In this document: one piece after another, positions 33,127-45,640 of the stretch
Layout: the number at the start of each line of letters is the position of its first letter
Position numbering within the stretch: the stretch's first letter is position 1
Assembly (NCBI GenBank): GCA_017893485.1
Contig: CM030366.1
Span: 182,160,594-182,224,593, forward strand
DNA: 64,000 bases
Direction: 5' to 3'
Origin: Hemerocallis citrina
Taxonomy: Eukaryota > Streptophyta > Magnoliopsida > Asparagales > Asphodelaceae
Translations under genes and position numbers: made by a program
The notes under the pieces: generated by a model
What the model saw: the letters and a program-made list of their open reading frames with translations, nothing else
The model's database searches: none
What the model was told of the DNA's origin: nothing

Positions 33127-34132
33127 TGTTGACTCTTAGTTTGGTGTGCAAAAAACGTGCATATTAATACTAATAAGTTTAAGTTAGTTGCTCAGATCTT
33201 CAGGATCAAATAATATCAGCATGAGATCCAAGAGAGATTCAAGAATATTCAAACAAGGAAAGTAATACAGAATTATGGCAAACACGAGCAAAAGAGGAAG
33301 ATATTTAAAAAGAGTTCTTGATTAATTAGTCCACAAGCAAAAGAGGAAGAGATCAAGACCTGAAACTTTTCTTTCCATTTTCGTGAGATTATAATTGTAT
33401 AAGATTGATTAAAGATGGATTAGTTTATGGTAAGAAAACAGGGCGGATTCAGAATAAACAGCGCGATACCAGTCGACCGTACTTCGTGACCGGTCGACCG
33501 CATCGCAGTCGACCGCAACCTTGAGTTGTTTGAGAAGCAGTCGACCTTTCACCTCTCTACTTTACGTTAGAGAGCTGAATGGTCGACCTCACCAATATGA
33601 CGGTTGACTGCACTTTGCGTTGTGTATATTCTTGGAAAGTATCATTTCTATTTTTGATCGATACACTTTTCCGTCTATTAATATTGACGAATCCACTATG
33701 TATTCTTAACCCTATTACTTCCGATAAAATTCTTCAGAACTAATCTTTCGATAATCAATCTGAGTGTGAGCGATAATTTTTCTGTATTCTTCAGTCTGGA
33801 TCATTAAACGGTATTGAGTTTTGGTTTTTCTTTCTTTTCCACTTCGGTGAGATTGATGGGACTTGTATTGGAAGTCTTATGGGTGTAATAGGTCTCTCGG
33901 TCTGAATCCGAGAATCACTGTACAAAGGGTTTGAGTATAGTGGAACGCTTATGACGGCGAATTGCTACAAGTAGGTGGTGTGGACGTAGACCTGGGGGTC
34001 GAACCACATTATATCGCTGCGTCATCTGTATTTGTTGCTCTTAACTCTTTTACTTACCTTGCACTTTATTTTATTAATTTTTTAATTCTGCACAATCACT
34101 CTATTCACCCCCCCCCCCAAGGGTGACTTACT
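33127..34132 (+). repeat. Copia 3' LTR
   Basis: Starts TGTTGACTCTTAG and ends GTGACTTACT. The terminal A of the 5' LTR is T here. It holds a longer GTCGACCG cluster than the 5' LTR and a C(10) run near 34108. Confidence 0.92.
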
Positions 34133-34967
34133 CATGTATGTCATAGGCTCATTTAACCTGTTTTTTTATTTATCTGATTAAAACTGGGTTGAAGTTGCAC
34201 ATTCATTCTCCCATGTTTCAGCCTAGCTTTATTTCTTTTAATTCCCCTTTAAAGCCGATATGAAACATCTTTGAACGTGTATATTTCACCATCCATGATG
34301 AAGAATCTGCCAGACCTAATGCAACCATTTACCAAATGCATATTTACAATGTCAAAACGTTCCCCTATTCTATATATTCCCAATAAATATCCTTTTATTG
34401 GCATGTAGTCAGTAATTTGTATTGGTGAACAGGTTGTGTGTGTTGTCACTCACATGCATGTTTTTGCTTTGTTCAGGTCTGTGTATTTGTATTAGGCCTA
34501 TGTATGCAAATCTAAAGAGACGTGGAAATGATGTGACGCGACACAGGGACACATACAAGATTAAAAAAACTACGTATACCTTGAAATGTTGTGTCCAATA
34601 TGTGTGTCCCATGTGTGTCGGCTATGAAAGCTTCCCTATATATAGAAGTGTCTGGGCTTGATAGATGTATATATGCCAATGTCTATAATCTCTTTTTATG
34701 CTGTCTCTTATTCTTATAACTTATAAATGAAGTTTGTTGTAGATTGATTGTTTTCGACCAATATATTTTCTAAGAGTTCTCAGACAATACTGATGACATC
34801 AAATTGATATGATCCATTCTCTCAACTATTGCTAAGTGCCTAAGTGTACAATTACATCATGAAGTATCTAAGAGGATGCCAGAAGTAATTATATAAGAGG
34901 TTTGTAGATTATTTGTTTTACTGATCGTTCATTCATTTTCAACTTCTTATACTAAAGCTCAAACGAC
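34133..34967. repeat. Tandem duplication copy 1, right piece
   Basis: From CATGTATGTCATAG to ACTAAAGCTC, nearly identical to 35040-35852. It starts with the right Copia target duplication. It contains no recognised gene; the minus frames at 34249-34449 and 35129-35347 are homologous but not conserved at their ends. Confidence 0.88.
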
Positions 34968-35852
34968 CATTTTAGGACTTCATTGAGATATATAAATTAC
35001 ATGCTTACTTCGTAGAATATGTTCTTATCCATATTTTTGTGTGCATATATGTCATAGACTCATATAGCCTGTTTTTCAATTCATCTGATTAAAACTGGGT
35101 TGAAGTTGCACATTCATTCTCCCATGTTTCAGCCTAGCTTTATTTCTTTTAATTCCCCTTTAAAGCCGATATGAAACATCTTGAAACGTGTATATTTCAC
35201 CATCCATGATGAAGAATCTTTCAGACCTAATGAATCCATATTTACAATGTCAAGTCGTTCCCCTATTCTATATGCATCCCAATAATATCCTTTTATTGGC
35301 ACGTAGTCAGTAATTTGTATTGGTGAACAGGTTGTGTGTGTTGTCACTCACATGCATGTTTTTGCTTTGTTTAGGTCTATGTATTTGTATTAGGCTTATG
35401 TATGCAAATCTAAAGAGACGCGGGAATGATGTGATATGACACAGTGACACATACAAAATTAAAAAAACTATGTATACCTTGAAATGTTGTGTCCAATATG
35501 TGTGTTTTGTGTGTCGGCTATGACAGCTTCCCTATATATAGAAGTGTCTGGGCTTGATAGATGTATATATGCCAATGTCTATAATCTCTTTTTATGCTGT
35601 CTCTAGTTCTTATAACTTATAAATGATGTTTCTTGTAGATTGATTGTTTTCTAACAATATATTTTCTAAGAGTTCTCAGACAATACTGATGACATCAAAT
35701 CGATATGATCCATTCCCTCAACTATTGCTAAGTGCCTTAATGTACAATTACATCGTGAAGTAGCTAAGAGGATGCCAAAACTATGTAAGAGGTTTGTAGA
35801 TTATTGGTTTTACTGATCGTTCATTCATTTTCCACTTCTTATACTAAAGCTC
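34968..35852. repeat. Tandem duplication copy 2
   Basis: Uninterrupted copy of about 0.89 kb. It gives the empty-site sequence (GTGTGCATATATGTC) for the Copia insertion in copy 1. A CCCTATATATAGAAG motif near 35530 is TATA-box-like, but no gene follows it. Confidence 0.88.
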
Positions 35853-36360
35853 ACTGATCGTTCTTGATATGTTTTATGTTTATTGTGAAATTAGGTTGAG
35901 ATGCATGTTAGTGACTGCATAATTTTGTAACTTTGGGGGTTTTAAATGCAGAGGAAAGAGTATGCAAACTTGTGGAGTTATGTGGGGGAGCAGTAGTACT
36001 TTCATATTGGACTCTGAGTTAGTAATTACCCCATCTGCTCTGACAAAAATTCCATGAAAAATCATTTCACATTCTCTATAGTTTAGACCGTCATTCAGTC
36101 ATGCACAAACTTATTTACTACTTGTATGAGAGTAACCAAGGAACATAACTTTTTGGCATAAAATGAAGCATGTAATTCCATAATCTCACTCTCATATATA
36201 ATATTGTGTATATATTTTAGTTGAAAAGTCGTCATTGAAAGCATGTAAAGTTTTGAACCGAAGTTCTCTCACTATGTATGAGAGAGTTCATATTGTATAA
36301 ACAATATTAATGCTCGGTTCATTTAGTTAATAAATTAAAGTTCTCGGTTCAATATTAATT
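35853..36360. other. Unassigned spacer
   Basis: AT-rich, no gene. The last five bases TAATT are the left target duplication of family A copy 2. Confidence 0.4.
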
Positions 36361-37221
36361 TGTAACGCCCCAATTTTTTTTTTTTTTGACTCCATACTCA
36401 ATTCTTTCAATTTCTATGTTACTTTAAACATAAACTAAGAAAGTTATATTTCAGGGAAAATTTTGGCAGAGTTTCCCCTGTAAATTTTGCCCCGAAACAC
36501 AGATAGCTTACGGAATTCTGCTCAAAATTTCGTAGCTCACAACACATACAATCATTTCACGGGCTCCCCAGGCCAAAATGAGCAGAAACATACAGGCAAT
36601 ATAATATAATGCTCTGGGGGCCAAACTCATAACGGATTATCAAATATCAATTAAAAACCATAAATTTCTTTGAAAACGAGGTAAAGTTTTTAGAAAAACC
36701 TTTGTAAAATCTACCACAGAGCCCGGTACACCACAATAAGATAGGTACGGGTCACAACCACCACATACTACTCCATACTATACTCACCATCATCATTTAC
36801 ATGCATATACATCCATAATACAATTTAAATCATAAATTCAACTATTCATAAAGCTAATTAGTACAAAAATTTTAAATTAAAACTTCACCCTACAATCTGC
36901 GCCTCACCTCTGCACTGATGAGAACCTGTAACAGTAGGGGATCTATGGTCGTCCTCGGACTCCCCTAACCCCCCAAACACTAAGGGGTTAGCCATTTCTG
37001 GTATGAGTATAATTCACTAATCTAGTAAATAAATCAAACTATATAAATAAAACAAATTAAACTTACAATTATAAAGGTAAAAAGATTCAACCTGAATCCG
37101 AACATTAAAGCATCAAGAATACGCCTTTATATCAAATACTTGACAAATCTGCATCCGTCCCCATATATATATCCTTAACTTCACACCCTTCGCTAAACAC
37201 ATCATATTAATAGATAACTGA

Positions 37222-37256
<35 letters not shown>

Positions 37257-40200
37257 ACTCCTTCAGTTCACACTCAATCACATAGCAACATATTAATTTC
37301 ACACTCCATTACGTTTCATTTGAACTCTCCAACGCTAATACTCTATCTTTTCACAATTTCCATCACCTCCTCTTTTCTTTATTTACATAAATAGTCACAT
37401 AGGGTCACTACCACTTTTTCTTCATACGATTCAACCACGTATTTCATTTACCATTTATTTTCATTTATACACACAACTCATATTCTTTCCTATTTATCTC
37501 ATAACCTTACTTCACATTCATTCCACTACAAATCATCTTATACATTTTCATCGCATATCCTCATGTGCATTCATTTTAATCACATAACCTTCCCCACGCT
37601 TAATCTCATAATAACACATTCACCCCACGTATCATCACATTATAATTCACCCTTTACTTTCTTTTCATTCCAATCTCATCATATCGCTTATTTTCACCCT
37701 CATCTTTACTTTTATTTCCAACTCACAATACAACTAGCATATCAACAACTCACTCATTAATCCTGAAAATTGTGCCTAGGCAGGTAGTTCTCACTATTTC
37801 CTCCGAAATAGCCGGCGGGTAATTCCTAATCACAATTTCAAGGCACACCACTTATAACACAGCAAACTTTCTTTAATAACCATTTTCATTACCAACCTCA
37901 TAACACAGGTATTGGTCTTATTGTATTATATCACGTGTCACAACATAAACATAAGCATCTCTTCTCATAATATCATATTAATTCATGTCTTATAATACAA
38001 AACATAACATCTCAATACACCTGGCACTTTACTCGCATTTCATCACATCATTAACATACCACTTATAGCACAAATGCCTTTGACTTCACTTTCATTCTTA
38101 TCACAATATACTCCCTATCCCAAATATAGTTTGGGCAATCACATACCAAACCACAAAGCCGATAGCTTGGGTAATACTCACCGCACCCCAAACACACAGT
38201 CTGGGTAACATCACATCACATCTCAAGCCAAATGCCAATATATATACATATATATCTCCCGTAGTATATTCACATCTCCCATAATATAAATAATCTCCGA
38301 AATATATATCATATCATCAATATCTTTATATATACATTCTTTCAATACACATATACACCTTTATATTTATTCCTTTTCAGTGCCCACACAACTGACCTCC
38401 TCGTACAACACAGGGATCTCTGTGCCTCCCATCCCGTACATTTTAATCCCGCTAACCCACCACATCACCCAGATCCAGGTGTCCTAAGCATCTACCATTT
38501 GTGGGCTGGATTGAAAGTACGGTTGTGCGCTTGTCCAACCAAGACTAAAGCCAAAAGGCTAGTCAAAAGTAAAATATAACACGCAGATCGATGCTCACAC
38601 AGAGTCTTACACGTCCGAGGCTACGTCTTCCTCCTGGCCCTATACCAGCGAGGGAAACTCCTGATCCCCAAACATAGTTTGGGGCAATATATAACTCCTG
38701 ATCCCCAAATTTTATATATAAATATAACTCCTGTTCCCGGGTGTATCCCGGGCCTGTGGGGTCTAGCCCAAACCCCGGGAGATTGTGCGGCACTGCAATA
38801 TTTAATTCTCCTTTATATACATATACGTATCTCCTTTATTATATACTCCTTCACAATATAACTCCTGTTCCCCAAATATAAAATTTGGGGCAATATCATT
38901 ATATATATAACTCCTGTTCCCCAAATATAATTTGGGGCAATATATATAACTCCTTTATAAAATAACTCCTTTAATACAATAACTCCTTTAATAAAATATC
39001 TCCATATATTCATTTATAATATATCTCCTTTATAATATTTCTCCATACATATAAATATCTCCTGTATATCATAACGTCTTAAGAATATAACTCCTTTATA
39101 ATATAATTTTGCCATTATAACATACCATGAAAGCATATATCTCCATTAAATTCATAAGCATACGCAAACCATTAGTCTCAGCAATTATCGTATCAAATTC
39201 TCATTTACGACTCACACGTCACACATACATCATATCAATTTCGCATCACTCTATCACATAGCATTTTCCAATTTATCACCCACATAACACACCTAGTACA
39301 CATACACCACATCATTCACTTCATCTTATTATCGCATCACAATATCACATCATACACACCATACTTTCCATCTTTATCACATTAGTCATAAGATCACACA
39401 CCACACATACACACACATATCTCTGATCATTTCAAACCCGAAGCATATAACTATTTATCTACAAACATCAACACACGACGACCTTAATTTAAAATTTGCA
39501 TGGCACATTAGATACATTAAATAAAAACAATCATACTCACATAGCATCCCGCGAAGACCGGATACGCCAGCACGCCGTTCCACATCCAAACTTCTTAACA
39601 TATCCTATTATCAAATTTCAATGCAATTAGGGCTCAAATCATCTAAATCAACCACAATAAATAGTAGCACTAATCCTAACATCAATCAGGCATTTTATTG
39701 AATGCCTGAGATGCACACGTGCAATGCACGTAATAGATAAATTCCTACGGGGGTTTTTATCCCCTAAACAATGACTAAACTCACCCCCAAAATATCTTAA
39801 TAACTCAACTATATTTTCCATTACTATACAAGAAATAATTTATACCTACATAATTCTCTTTTACAAACCCAAAACCCCAATTTATTAACAACATGCAAAC
39901 TCTCTAATAATATGCTAATTTCTCGCCTCTACTACCCCTAACATCTTCTAATCTCTCTACCATCATACTCTTACTCAAAATAAAGTTACTACACTAAATT
40001 TTATACAAAAATAAAATCTAGGGTTTACATTTTCGAAATTCTTTCGAAAATCCGACGCTTCCACGGTGTAGAGGACCCTCCAATTAGCTATCCCTCCGAA
40101 TTAATTTGAAGATGACGAAGAAAAAAGGTGGATTTTAGCCATCGGCCGATGTGGGTTTTTTGCGATCGGAAATGGAAGGGAAAGAAAAGAAGGGAGGAAG

Positions 40201-40576
40201 AAGGAGAGGAGAAGGGGTTTTTTATAAAAAAAATATATATATAAAATAAATAATTATAAAGGGTTAATTACAAATAAGCCCACAAACATCCAAAGTATTT
40301 CAAATAACCCCAACCTTATTCTTTAATAATACCAACCATACAAAATACACTAAATTTATCGCATAATAATCCTCCAAAATTATAAAATAAAATAAAAATA
40401 AACAATACCTCTTCACATAAAACTTCAACTCGTAGCTCCAATATATCAATCATTCCAATCGACCACAATATCCATACCAGTGTCAATATTTAAATAAAAT
40501 ACATAAAAATAATTTTCACCACTCAAAATATATAAAGACAGACATTTTCGATATTATAAAAATTCGAGGTGTTACA
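36361..40576 (-). mobile_element. Large LTR, family A copy 2, complete with TSD
   Basis: 4,216 bp, flanked by TAATT at 36356-36360 and 40577-40581. On the minus strand it starts TGTAACACCTCGAATT and ends GGGGCGTTACA. It carries the family modules inverted: the GACTCCCCTAACCCCCC block (36950s), the AAGCCGATAGCTTGGG hairpin (38155), CGTCTTCCTCCTGG (38625), and AACTCCTTTATA arrays (38810-39110). A (TA)n tract lies at 37222-37254. No coding capacity. One copy with direct target duplications fits a solo LTR produced by recombination between two LTRs. Confidence 0.87.
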
Positions 40577-40631
40577 TAATTCTAAGCATCAATTCTGAAA
40601 CTGGTGCTTCAAATGATTATTCAAAATCTAG

Positions 40632-41338
40632 AAGATTGTAGGGGTGTTCCACAAAGCCAATGAGTATGCATCGATGAGAATTTTGAATGGAAATGGATGC
40701 ATAGTAGAGGTACACCATTTTATTATCAAAGGGACTTTTATGAATTCCATAGATGCAACGAGCAATCAAATAGTCTATATATTTATGATTGAATATATCA
40801 TATTTTTGTGTGATGCCAAGTTATTTTGGTGTTCTATTTTTGTGCCTGTACTTTGCCCATCTCAGCATTTTTACCCTACAGGCTCAATCTGTATGCCCTG
40901 TTCTTGTGTCATAACTTCTATATTTTGCAACCTTCTCCCTTCATTTACACCTAATTTCATCAAAATATTATGTATCAGGGGGATGTTTGATGCAGCTAGA
41001 ATTGTAAAATTGAAGAAGGGAGTTCTCATTGTAAATAATGTTCAAGGAGCCATCATGGATGCTCAAGCTGTTGCATATGCTTCGCCAGTGGACACATTGC
41101 AGGTATAACTTTTAATTTTACAGATAAAGAAAAAACAAAACCTTGAGGCTTAAATCCTCCACATTTCAAAAAAATAGATAACTAATATGGTATGTACAAT
41201 CCGCTAACATACATTAAAGAAAAGAAGTAGAATTGGAAAAGGGTTTTTACTTTTTACATACTTTCATATTGCACAGGTTACAGCGGTGATATGTGGGACC
41301 TGCAACCAGCCCCGAAGGATCGTATATGGCAATAAGAT
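40632..41338 (+). pseudogene. FDH: Formate dehydrogenase gene fragment (pseudogene)
   Basis: Three exon pieces of plant NAD-dependent (mitochondrial) formate dehydrogenase are recognisable. At 40632 [14 protein letters not shown] matches the start of the mature enzyme. At about 40978-41102 there is [20 protein letters not shown] then [10 protein letters not shown], and after a one-base deletion SGHIAG. At 41277-41338 GYSGDMWDLQPAPKD continues towards a stop where WRYM is expected. A GT-AG phase-1 intron (41103-41276) separates the last two and restores GHIA|GYSGD. The exons between, with most of the NAD-binding fold, are missing. The intact enzyme oxidises formate to CO2. This remnant kept introns, so it came from genomic DNA and not from a retrocopy. 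Confidence 0.85.
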
Positions 41339-41684
41339 GTTTAAAAAATTCAAAAAAAAAATATTTGAAAAATATGTACTTATCTCGGCGTTTTTGGGAG
41401 AAAACGTCGGGATAGGTTTTTTTTAAAAGTAAACAAATTGTCTATCCCATATTTTGTACAGATAACATTTTCATTTTTTAAATAAAAGGTCTATCCCGAC
41501 GTTTTTTATTTAAACCGCCAGTACAGATATGGTCTATAGCGGCGTTTGTAAAAAACGTCAGGATAGACCCTATATTTGTCCCGACGCTCGCTATAGCGGC
41601 GTTTCTGGCGGAGTTTCCAGAAACGCCACTACAGTCTATCCTGACGTTTATAAACGCCGGAAAAAGCCTGTTCGGTTTGTAGTG
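41339..41684 (+). mobile_element. CACTA (En/Spm) transposon right end
   Basis: Finishes ...CCTGTTCGGTTTGTAGTG at 41684; its reverse complement starts CACTACAAACCGAACAGG. Upstream are subterminal motifs in both orientations around AACGTCGGGATAG and CTATAGCGGCGTTT (seven or more between 41385 and 41660), which transposase of this superfamily normally binds. The body lies to the left. No CACTACAAACC partner was found in the window, so the left boundary is arbitrary and the element may be truncated or may include the FDH fragment. Confidence 0.8.
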
Positions 41685-42094
41685 ATCACAAAATTATACA
41701 ATGACTAATAACATATGCTTTCTACATATGTTCCAATATAAAGAATTTAACAGCCAGTGTAGTTGAAATTTAGTTTTGATCTAAGATATAAATATGAAGG
41801 GATTTATTTTTCACTTGAGACTATTATTTTTCTTCTAATTATGATGAAGTTGATGAATAACATGCATCTGCAAGCTAGTATCATTATAATTTTGATTTTT
41901 TAAAATAACCTATCTTGCAATTTGATTATACTTATTATTGTTTTATGCCGACTTTTATTCATCATCATTAAATTGTTTCTGAAACTTTTTATTCATATGA
42001 TTTCTCATCATGCTAAAACTAAAACTTCGACTAATGCTTATTAATAAATTTTATTTAACAAAAACTAACATATTAATAATTATATTTTTTGCAG
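41685..42094. other. Unassigned AT-rich spacer
   Basis: No gene recognised. It may hold the upstream part or introns of the RPA-like gene that follows. Confidence 0.35.
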
Positions 42095-43962
42095 ATTTTC
42101 AATATCAATGGACAATTCCCATTATGAATATTTCTCTATCAATTCATTGCAAAAAAATCAACAAGTGTGAACTATTTGGTTATGAAACATTATGGTGTGA
42201 AATAATACAAAAATAGTAAATGCACATGAAAAATCTCAAAAGTGGCACTTATGGATGATGAGGTAAGATAGTTCAAATATTGTTAAAAATACTCATACAT
42301 ATACATACATAAACAATTATTATTACTAAAGTTTCATCTTTTGTGGGGAATTAAAATACTGGCGATAATGTAAAATGAAGCAGTGAAAGCGTTCCAACAT
42401 ACGCTTACTTAATTTCTAATGGAATACTGAAAAATATCGACAAAAGATATAACCAAATGCACGATAAATTTCACATCATTCTGAAGTTGGGAAGTGTTGT
42501 AGATGAAGTTGAAAAGGATGTTATCATTGGTAAGGATAGGTATAAATTTGCAACTGCACACGAATTTGAAAGTATATCTTCTACTGTCTTTAAAGGTAAA
42601 AAATTATGCTACTCATTTTTATTATATATATCAAATTGGTTGTTACTGATACATGATATCAAATACTAATTACAATGAACTATAGATATTTGTTTATTAA
42701 TAATTAATGCAGATAAGGTAGACTCAAAATATGGTAATGAAGTAGAGAAGCGAAATCTTACAGTTGTAAGATTTAGGTAATATCGATTAATTAAATTGAA
42801 TAATAATTTATGAAATTGTTTTGGAATTCATATGCTTTGTCTTAATTTAAGGTCAAAACCAATCTTAATTACATTATGGAGAGAACTAGCGATCAAGGAA
42901 GGAAAAGATCTGAAAGAATTATTACCCAACATGTCAATTATTGCAATTACCTCTATAAAGAACCTCAAACTTTGGAGGTAATTATATACAACAAAAATTA
43001 ATAATGCTATTTATTACTGATTTTTTAACAGGCTTGTCTCTCACATCAACTAGCAACACTATAATAGAGATAAATCCGAATGAACTACAAACGGATAAGT
43101 TTCGAGAATGGTATAATTTATTTTGTATATTTAATTCTTCAATTGTTGTCTTTTGGCATATTATTTACCATAATTTTTTTGTTTGTTTTAGGATAAACTG
43201 TAATGAAATTTTATTAAAAAGTAATTTTTTGCAATAAACAAAAGAAAAGTAATGGATGTGCAAGAAGTGAAACTATTTCATGCAGACGAGGATTCTTCTG
43301 GGTTATTATAAATAATGAAATTATTTTTAAATATTTTGTTCAATTCTCTATATGTCTAAATATTTTGATGACTTCAAATTTTTAATATTTTAAGGCAAAA
43401 TACTACCCCTGCAATGTTTTGATAAAAAATGTCAAAGATGTTAGAGATCCATGGTACATTGTCTGCAAAGTTGATTCAACAAATGTCAGTGTTGAAAATA
43501 ATGAAGCTTATTGTCGAAAATGTAAATATAATAATGTTGAATATAAAACCAATGTATACAAAACACCATATTGTTAGTTTTCCATTTTTCCATTCTTCAA
43601 CCAAATTTATATATATAAAAAAAAACTAAAAATAAATTTTTTTCAGGTATGTATTCAAAATCACAATAAAAGATATAAGTGTGGAAGTAGAATTGACTTT
43701 ATTTGATGAGGAAGCAAGATGCATCATCGGCTGTTCCGCAAATGTCCTGGAACATATTAAGAATACGATATAATATGTTATTCACATAGTGTTAAAAATG
43801 ATTAAGAGCTAATTACTTAATTCTTTATGCACGGAAAAAAAATGTTGAAGAATTTGAAGGACCGAGAAATGCATTGGAGATGAGTATACTTTTTTGGTCA
43901 AATCACAAGATGTCACGTATGGAAGGACAACTACAAGAACATTGACTGAATACAAAATTTAA
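42095..43962 (+). pseudogene. RPA1-like single-strand DNA-binding protein gene, decayed
   Basis: Several short exons with GT-AG borders resemble the large subunit of replication protein A. Exon 42384-42595 gives YLISNGILKNIDKRYNQ and EFESISSTVF (first OB fold). Exon 42713-42776 gives NEVEKRNLTVVRFR. Exon 42852-42977 gives PILITLWRELAIKEGKDL and IIAITSIKNLKLW. Exon 43032-43110 gives LSLTSTSNTIIEINP then FREWY. Exon about 43395-43550 gives DPWYIVC...AYCRKCKY, the C-terminal zinc region with one expected Cys replaced. Exon from 43646 gives YVFKITIKDISVEVELTLFD then IIGCSANVL. The last exon ends TFLVKSQDVTYGRTTTRTL then a stop at about 43961. The join of the LKLW and LSLT exons is off by one base, and other junctions are unclear, so I call it a probable pseudogene. 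RPA coats single-stranded DNA; RPA-like genes are also carried by plant Helitrons. Confidence 0.75.
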
Positions 43963-44869
43963 TTAAAACGATGAACAAGAAGTTACAAGCAGTTTTAAAT
44001 TCAAGAAAGTTAAAGTCGGAAGTGATGATTGATCTTAAGAAAAATATGATGATATAAGTTTAGGATTTATTAATTAATTTGTTCTTTTTTAATAATTTTT
44101 TTTAATATTAGTTTTAAGTTCAAGAAAATTAAAGTTAGAAATGATGATTTATCTTATGAAAAATACAATAATTATATATTTATGATTTAGATGAAACTAT
44201 TATGGATATAGCTCTCTCTTACATCGTACGAATTTTGATCCATTTGGTTAAGCATGGGTTCTTGATACTTGCTTGAAATATGATTTTGATGAGCTTATTG
44301 TCACTGGAGTAATTTTGAAATTCATGGTTTACTTATTAAGATGATTGACTAAGTCAAATTTGTAGTTTGAAGAATATGGGTGTGCTAAATGCAAGTGTGT
44401 TTTGTCTTTCTTACCTGTTAACTTGTTGCATTTGGCCTAGCTTTTTTTTGGGCTTTAAAGCTACTTCAGAAGGAGAAGACAGAAAGTAGAACTTTGAAAT
44501 TAAAAACTGAAGCTGTTTGGAAAGTCTATTTTATTGAAGATTTGATTCAGACCTGGGTGAGGAACAGCGAAGAAAGGAGAGGGAGGCGGCGGCACGGCGA
44601 GGGAATGCGGCGACGCAGCGATAGGAGGCGGCGGCACGAGAATGGAGGGCGACACGAGAATGGAGCGTGGCGAAGATTGGAGAGGGGGCGGGGGCACAAC
44701 GATGGGAGGTCGGGGTGCGGCGATGGGAGGAGGGCGGTGCGAGAATGGCAGCACAGCGAGGGAAGGTGGAGGAGGGCGGCGGCGGCACGAGGGAGGAGGT
44801 TTTGATATGTGGGAAGGAAAAAAAAAGAAACGTAAAAAAAAAGAAGCCAAAAATTGGTATGGAGGACTT
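43963..44869. other. Spacer with 119-bp duplication and GC-rich block
   Basis: AGTTTTAARTTCAAGAAARTTAAAG repeats at about 43991 and 44110, a short tandem duplication in the 3' flank of the RPA-like gene. At 44560-44800 a purine-rich, GC-rich tract has repeated GGCGGCGGCACGAGAATGG-like units. Long overlapping frames on both strands there are a composition effect. The last five bases before 44875 are the CTATC target duplication. Confidence 0.5.
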
Positions 44870-45479
44870 CTATCTGTAGCGCCCCGAGTTCCACACACTG
44901 GAAGCTCGTGACACTTACCCAGAATCTTTACTTCAGTGAGTACACAACACAGAAATTACAGGAAATTAGAAACTTACATTACACAAAGAAACTATATCCT
45001 CCTGGCTACTATTTCTGAGACTCCGCCTATTTCATAAAGTATGCTTTCCGCAGCTCGAGTCCCTTGCTCCACAATTTGAATCTCCAGTTCCCACGAACAG
45101 TCCTGCAACTAAATAACTGTGGGCACGTCAGTTGCATAAACTGACACAATGCGGATGAAACCCGCAATCTCCAAAATCCTCAACAATTTATATTTGATGC
45201 AGAAGAAAAATGTGAAAGTCAAACCACAAGTGTCGGTATATGCCATGATCTAGATTCTAATGCACAACTCATATGCACACCATGCTCTTAATCTAATGCA
45301 AACTTGATTTGGAAATGTATGCATCCCATACTACATACCCTCCAAATCGAGTTCGTATTCTCCAAATGATAGAGTTCCATCCCTCACCATGCATCATACT
45401 CTTGTACTTTTTCTGTTTCTGACATTCATCTAGTGACTGTAGAGTCTGCAATACATGCGGTCCATTCCTGCTCCTGCAG

Positions 45480-45640
45480 TCGGATCGTGGTCCTTCTCCA
45501 CTCTGAACGGCAGTGATCACTCTGTTCGTTCAGATCATGGTCCTTCTCCACTCCGACAGGATCGTGGTTCCTCTCCATTTCCGATCAGGCCTGTGATCAT
45601 CAGCTCTACCGGAATCATGGTCCTTTTCCACTCCTGCCCT
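45480..45640. repeat. GATCRTGGTCCTTCTCCACTC tandem repeats
   Basis: Four diverged units of about 35-60 bp in the family D LTR, each with GATC(A/G)TGGT(C/T)C(T/C)TCTCCA. Confidence 0.8.

Larger units (their letters stand above)
26234..34132 (+). mobile_element. Ty1/Copia LTR retrotransposon, complete length but inactivated
   Basis: 7,899 bp bounded by LTRs of 965 and 1,006 bp and by CATGT at 26229-26233 and 34133-34137. It has a tRNA-iMet-type primer-binding site, gag, protease, integrase, RT and RNase H in the Copia order, and a polypurine tract. Several frameshifts and stops disable it. By eye the LTRs differ at about nine or ten of the first 170 positions and by two indels, so the insertion is not recent. 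Long LTRs and a coiled-coil stretch after the zinc knuckle suggest the SIRE/Maximus lineage; that is a tentative placement. Confidence 0.95.

Noticed and set aside
37532..37545. CACTACAAATC as the missing left CACTA end
   Set aside because: It lies in the middle of the family A LTR and differs from CACTACAAACCGAACAGG after nine bases; no subterminal repeats follow.
37563..37760. Plus-strand frame rich in His/Phe/Pro
   Set aside because: Inside the non-coding family A LTR; not preserved in the other copies.
44494..44911. Overlapping Arg/Gly-rich and Pro/Ser-rich frames on both strands
   Set aside because: They arise from a purine-rich GC repeat tract. No frame shows a domain and all overlap each other.
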